A DNA stretch of 64,000 bases, taken from NCBI GenBank assembly GCA_013178305.1, contig JABLXB010000001.1, positions 266,203-330,202 of the forward strand, in the 5' to 3' direction. The position numbers and the translations under genes were made by a program. This stretch comes from Bacillota bacterium (GTDB lineage Bacteria > Bacillota > Sulfobacillia > JABLXB01). Shown piece by piece: positions 61,368-64,000 of this stretch (position 1 is the stretch's first letter; the number at the start of each line of letters is the position of its first letter). The notes under the pieces are model-generated. The model had not been told where the DNA came from and did no database searches. It worked only from the letters and a program-made list of their open reading frames with translations.

Positions 61368-62075
61368 CTACCCAATGAACCGGTTCAGTGCATACAGCCC
61401 GCGGCTGCTCGTGGATAACCGGAGGCCGGCGACCAGTTCGGCCATCTTGACGGTCACCGCCATGGGCTCGATTACGGGAAACCCGACCCTGTCGGCCAGG
61501 CGCCCGGCCGCATACGCCATCCCCGTGCAACCGAGCACGACTACATCGGCGCCGTCCCTCTCCACGGATGCCGTCGCCTGCTCGAACAACACCTCGTGGA
61601 ACCGCTCCGGATCGGAGTCCAGTTCGAGGGGCGCCCGGTCCACCCAGCGGCACGACGCCAGCTTGTACGAGACCCCGGCAACGCGCGCCTGGCGGTGGAC
61701 CTTAAGCGAATGCTGCCGGTCGAGGCAGATCACAGAGAACCGCTCCCCAAGCAGGCAGGCCAAGGCCAGGGAGGTCTCCGCAGCGCCGAGTACGGGAACG
61801 GGCAAGATCTCCCTGGCGGCGCGGAGCCCCGGATCGGCGAAGCAGTTCAGCACTACGGCGTCGCACTGCTCCCGGTACTTCCGCACCGTCTCGAGTATCG
61901 CCGGCTCCGCTGCCGCGACAGACGAAGCGGTCTCCAAAGATGCCGGACCCTTCGAAAGGCTTACCACCTTCACCTGGGTCGAGGGTCTCACGTATCGCTG
62001 AAGGTAATCGTAGTCCGAGACGTCCCACCGTGAAGTGGCAACGGGGTTAATCACCAGTATTCTGCTCACGATCAT
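61368..62075 (-). CDS. Asp/Glu/hydantoin racemase family protein 2
   Basis: A 235-residue paralogue of the adjoining protein with the same two-cysteine layout (AVVLNCFADPGLRAARE and VVVLGCTGMAYAAG), and GAAETSLALACLLGERFSVI. The NCFADPGLRAARE motif is very like hydantoin racemases. It begins immediately after the M29-type gene ends (one base between), so the set is one operon. Two paralogues may act on different enantiomer substrates or form a heteromer. Confidence 0.85.
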   Translation of the reverse strand: MIVSRILVINPVATSRWDVSDYDYLQRYVRPSTQVKVVSLSKGPASLETASSVAAAEPAILETVRKYREQCDAVVLNCFADPGLRAAREILPVPVLGAAETSLALACLLGERFSVICLDRQHSLKVHRQARVAGVSYKLASCRWVDRAPLELDSDPERFHEVLFEQATASVERDGADVVVLGCTGMAYAAGRLADRVGFPVIEPMAVTVKMAELVAGLRLSTSSRGLYALNRFIG

Positions 62076-62076
62076 C

Positions 62077-63192
62077 TCACCTGCCAGTCAGCCCTGACGT
62101 AAGCTCTTTGGCCTCCGGATCGACGACCCGGCCGCGGTCGAGCAGCTGCGCGTCGTCAAGCCACACAGACGAATTGAGGCAAATGCCATCACAGTGCGAT
62201 ACGGCGGGAATGCCGTCGGGCGGAACGTCGGCGGCGCTCTGGTAGCCCATCCCCCATTCGGTACAACCCCATACGCGCTCATCCTCGAGAACGTTGCCGG
62301 TGAGCCGTGCCCCGGGGTTAAACCCGTAGCACACGTGTGCCAGGCGGAACATGTTCGGGTCGTTCAGCCCCTCCAACCATTTCACGAATGTAATCGCCCC
62401 CGGCCCTCCCGCGATGTCGATCACGCGCCCATGTCGCACGGTAAGCCGCACCGGTTCCTTGAGGAGGCCGGCAGGAGGCGTCAGCGAACCGTCGAAAACG
62501 ATGCTCCCTTCGATGGTGTCGAGCACGGGCGACCAGCCGATCTGTCCCGACAGCATGTGCACCCCGGGCTGGCCGGCTTCACCTATATCGCAGGTCATGG
62601 GGTGCATGGGCGAATTGTCGAATTCCACAGCCGTCCCCGCGGGCGTTTCTATGCACATGTGGCGCGCCTGCCTGGTGAGGCCGGCGACCCGTCGCAGAAA
62701 TAGGCTCAGCCGGCTCCTGTCAACGCGGCCTATCGTGCGTATCATCATGTCCGCGTTCATGCCCACGAGACACATGTAGCGCAGGCGCGGGTTGGACGCC
62801 ATGGCCTTTTCGTACGGCGTGGAATACAGCATCCACTGGTTGTTGAACTCCACCCACACGTCCGCTCCGTTCAAAGCTCCTGCGATCGCGTTAACCGGAA
62901 GGTACGGGTCTGCCGCTTTCCCGACTCCTTGCGGCGCCGCGACCAGTGCGACGAGTGGCTTCGCCCCCACGGCGAACGCCGCTCGCGCGGTCGAATTCAC
63001 CACCCTCATGTCCGACTCGGTGTCCGCCGTAATAACCACCGTCTCGCCGGGCCGTGTCTCGAACATGTCCCGGATCAGAGTCTCCGCCGCGCGGCCGAGC
63101 TCGAATTCGTAGAGAGATTGACCGTCCACCTGTACGACCCCCCAAATACCGTCAGTAAGCACCGAGCCGTTGCGGGATGCTAGATCAACCAC
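62077..63192 (-). CDS. M29/AmpS-like metal-dependent protein 1
   Basis: A 371-residue protein similar to thermophilic aminopeptidase (M29) and to the related 2,5-dihydroxypyridine dioxygenase (NicX) fold. It has GETVVITADTESDM near the N-terminus and the metal-site region AHVCYGFNPGARLTGNVLED and CTEWGMGYQ, with SHCDGICLNSSVWLDDAQLL at the end. Either peptidase or ring-cleaving activity is possible. GTG 63192 overlaps the stop of the upstream paralogue. Confidence 0.72.
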   Translation of the reverse strand: MVDLASRNGSVLTDGIWGVVQVDGQSLYEFELGRAAETLIRDMFETRPGETVVITADTESDMRVVNSTARAAFAVGAKPLVALVAAPQGVGKAADPYLPVNAIAGALNGADVWVEFNNQWMLYSTPYEKAMASNPRLRYMCLVGMNADMMIRTIGRVDRSRLSLFLRRVAGLTRQARHMCIETPAGTAVEFDNSPMHPMTCDIGEAGQPGVHMLSGQIGWSPVLDTIEGSIVFDGSLTPPAGLLKEPVRLTVRHGRVIDIAGGPGAITFVKWLEGLNDPNMFRLAHVCYGFNPGARLTGNVLEDERVWGCTEWGMGYQSAADVPPDGIPAVSHCDGICLNSSVWLDDAQLLDRGRVVDPEAKELTSGLTGR

Positions 63193-64000
63193 GCTCCGTC
63201 CTCGATGACCGGCCGGCCGTCGATGTACAGCGTGGGGTCTCTCAACACGAAATCCTCATGCATGCCGGCCGTCACCTTGCCACCCATGTGGCTGTTGTCC
63301 CCGATCGCAACGTGGACTGTGCCCTTGATCTTCTCTGCCTCCAGCACGTTGTCCGGCCGCCGCGCGTTGGGGTTGGTGCCTATCCCCAGCTCGGCGAGGT
63401 TCCTCCTCCCCATGAGCGCCGGTGAGTCGGCATCGAGGTCCAGAAGCCCGCGGAACTCATCGCCTATCCGGCCGCCGCCCTCAATCGCCACAACCAGGCC
63501 GTCCCTGAAAGATATCGCCATGTCCTCCCGAAGGCCTGGATGCCACCCTTTCTCAATGACCACACGACCGTTCGCGGTCCCTTCCAGCGGCGCTATGAAG
63601 GCCTCTCCAGCGGGCAGGTTGCCCCAGGCCCCCGGGTGATTCAGGGCCCCGGTGTCGGCTTCGCCCTTGCGGCCTTCGAGGCTCATCTGCAGCCGGGTTC
63701 CCGCCGGCGTGGTGAGCAGCACGGCTGACCCCCGCGTCAGTGCGGACGCAAAGAGCTCGGATCCGGAGCGGATGGCCTCCACGCCGGCGGAGACCGGTCC
63801 GCCGGGGAGAAGCATCCCTGGCTCAATCGACGGCATGCTGGCCAGCCTCTTACCCGAGCGGGTGGCGATTTCCCTCGCATCCGTGTGGCTAAGCGAGAAG
63901 GTGGTGACAGCGAGCACGACGTCCGCAGACCTCATGGCCCCGGCCACCTCCGCCGGCGGCTCCTGGCCATTCCGCCCCGTGCACGCATAGGTAAGAAGAT
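63180..64000 (-). CDS. M29/AmpS-like metal-dependent protein 2, partial
   Basis: The frame runs in from the right edge, so the N-terminus is missing; 273 residues are present. It begins near CTGRNGQEPPAEVAGAMRSA, followed by TTFSLSHTDAREIATRSGKR (family His motif) and the C-terminal block HVAIGDNSHMGGKVTAGMHED, then DFVLRDPTLYIDG. This C-terminal end is typical of M29 leucyl aminopeptidases. The gene overlaps the next paralogue by 13 bases, so they are coupled and may form a heterodimer. Confidence 0.78.
   Translation of the reverse strand, partial: LLTYACTGRNGQEPPAEVAGAMRSADVVLAVTTFSLSHTDAREIATRSGKRLASMPSIEPGMLLPGGPVSAGVEAIRSGSELFASALTRGSAVLLTTPAGTRLQMSLEGRKGEADTGALNHPGAWGNLPAGEAFIAPLEGTANGRVVIEKGWHPGLREDMAISFRDGLVVAIEGGGRIGDEFRGLLDLDADSPALMGRRNLAELGIGTNPNARRPDNVLEAEKIKGTVHVAIGDNSHMGGKVTAGMHEDFVLRDPTLYIDGRPVIEDGAWLI

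Noticed and set aside
1..64000. CRISPR arrays, insertion sequences, transposases, rRNA genes
   Set aside because: None was seen on either strand.

Overview
The window looks like a chromosome segment from a G+C-rich, anaerobic, endospore-forming member of the Bacillota (Clostridia-like). The evidence is an alpha/beta-type small acid-soluble spore protein (57.3 kb), a YjcZ-like 34-residue peptide (14.4 kb), an oxygen-detoxifying A-type flavoprotein (16 kb), two tungsten-type aldehyde:ferredoxin oxidoreductases (52.9-57.3 kb), many GTG and TTG starts with strong Shine-Dalgarno sequences, and a clostridial dnaE-pfkA-pyk gene order. No species can be named from the sequence alone.

Layout. 0-13.7 kb (all minus strand): a cut-off 2-hydroxyacid dehydrogenase, a lytic transglycosylase, coaE, a complete oppABCDF peptide transporter, polA, an ECF sigma factor with its DUF4349 anti-sigma partner, and a B3/B4-domain protein. 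13.8-15.2 kb: tRNA-Leu(CAA), then a gene-poor, decayed stretch with a duplicated ~55-bp repeat, the YjcZ-like peptide and a frameshifted GMC-oxidoreductase relic. 15.2-20.3 kb: a LiaF-like membrane protein, the flavodiiron protein, an FMN reductase, an amidase/holin pair and a secreted M28 peptidase. 20.4-30.6 kb (mostly minus): pyk, pfkA, a DUF2007 protein, dnaE, a small zinc-ribbon gene, an endonuclease III, murD and an aspartate aminotransferase. 30.8-39.5 kb (plus): a GntR regulator, a DAO-type flavoprotein, a BMP-family (nucleoside-type) ABC transporter, a 4-oxalocrotonate-tautomerase-like protein and an AzgA-type purine permease, probably one uptake and catabolism locus. 39.6-43.5 kb (minus): a compact RiPP cluster. 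43.6-48.1 kb: carAB. 48.2-64 kb (mostly minus): a tandem nitrilase, an AtpI-like protein, panB, an aldehyde oxidoreductase operon (ferredoxin-AOR-MoaD-flavoprotein), a second AOR, the spore protein, an OFA-type transporter, a Dph6-like protein, a lone SAF-domain protein, two hydantoin/aspartate-racemase-like proteins and two M29-type proteins, the last cut by the right edge.

The most exciting system is at 39629-43426. Two small paralogous genes encode precursor peptides of 40 and 41 residues whose core is an uninterrupted run of 11 and 12 cysteines, preceded by GGG and followed by EED. They are followed in the same direction by a ThiF-like/leader-binding protein, a YcaO cyclodehydratase with the proline-rich C-terminus of azoline-forming YcaOs, and a SagB-type FMN dehydrogenase. 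This is the complete machinery for turning cysteines into thiazoles, so the predicted product is an unbroken polythiazole chain. No transporter, protease or immunity gene accompanies it. GC-rich hairpins separate the precursor genes from each other and from the enzymes.
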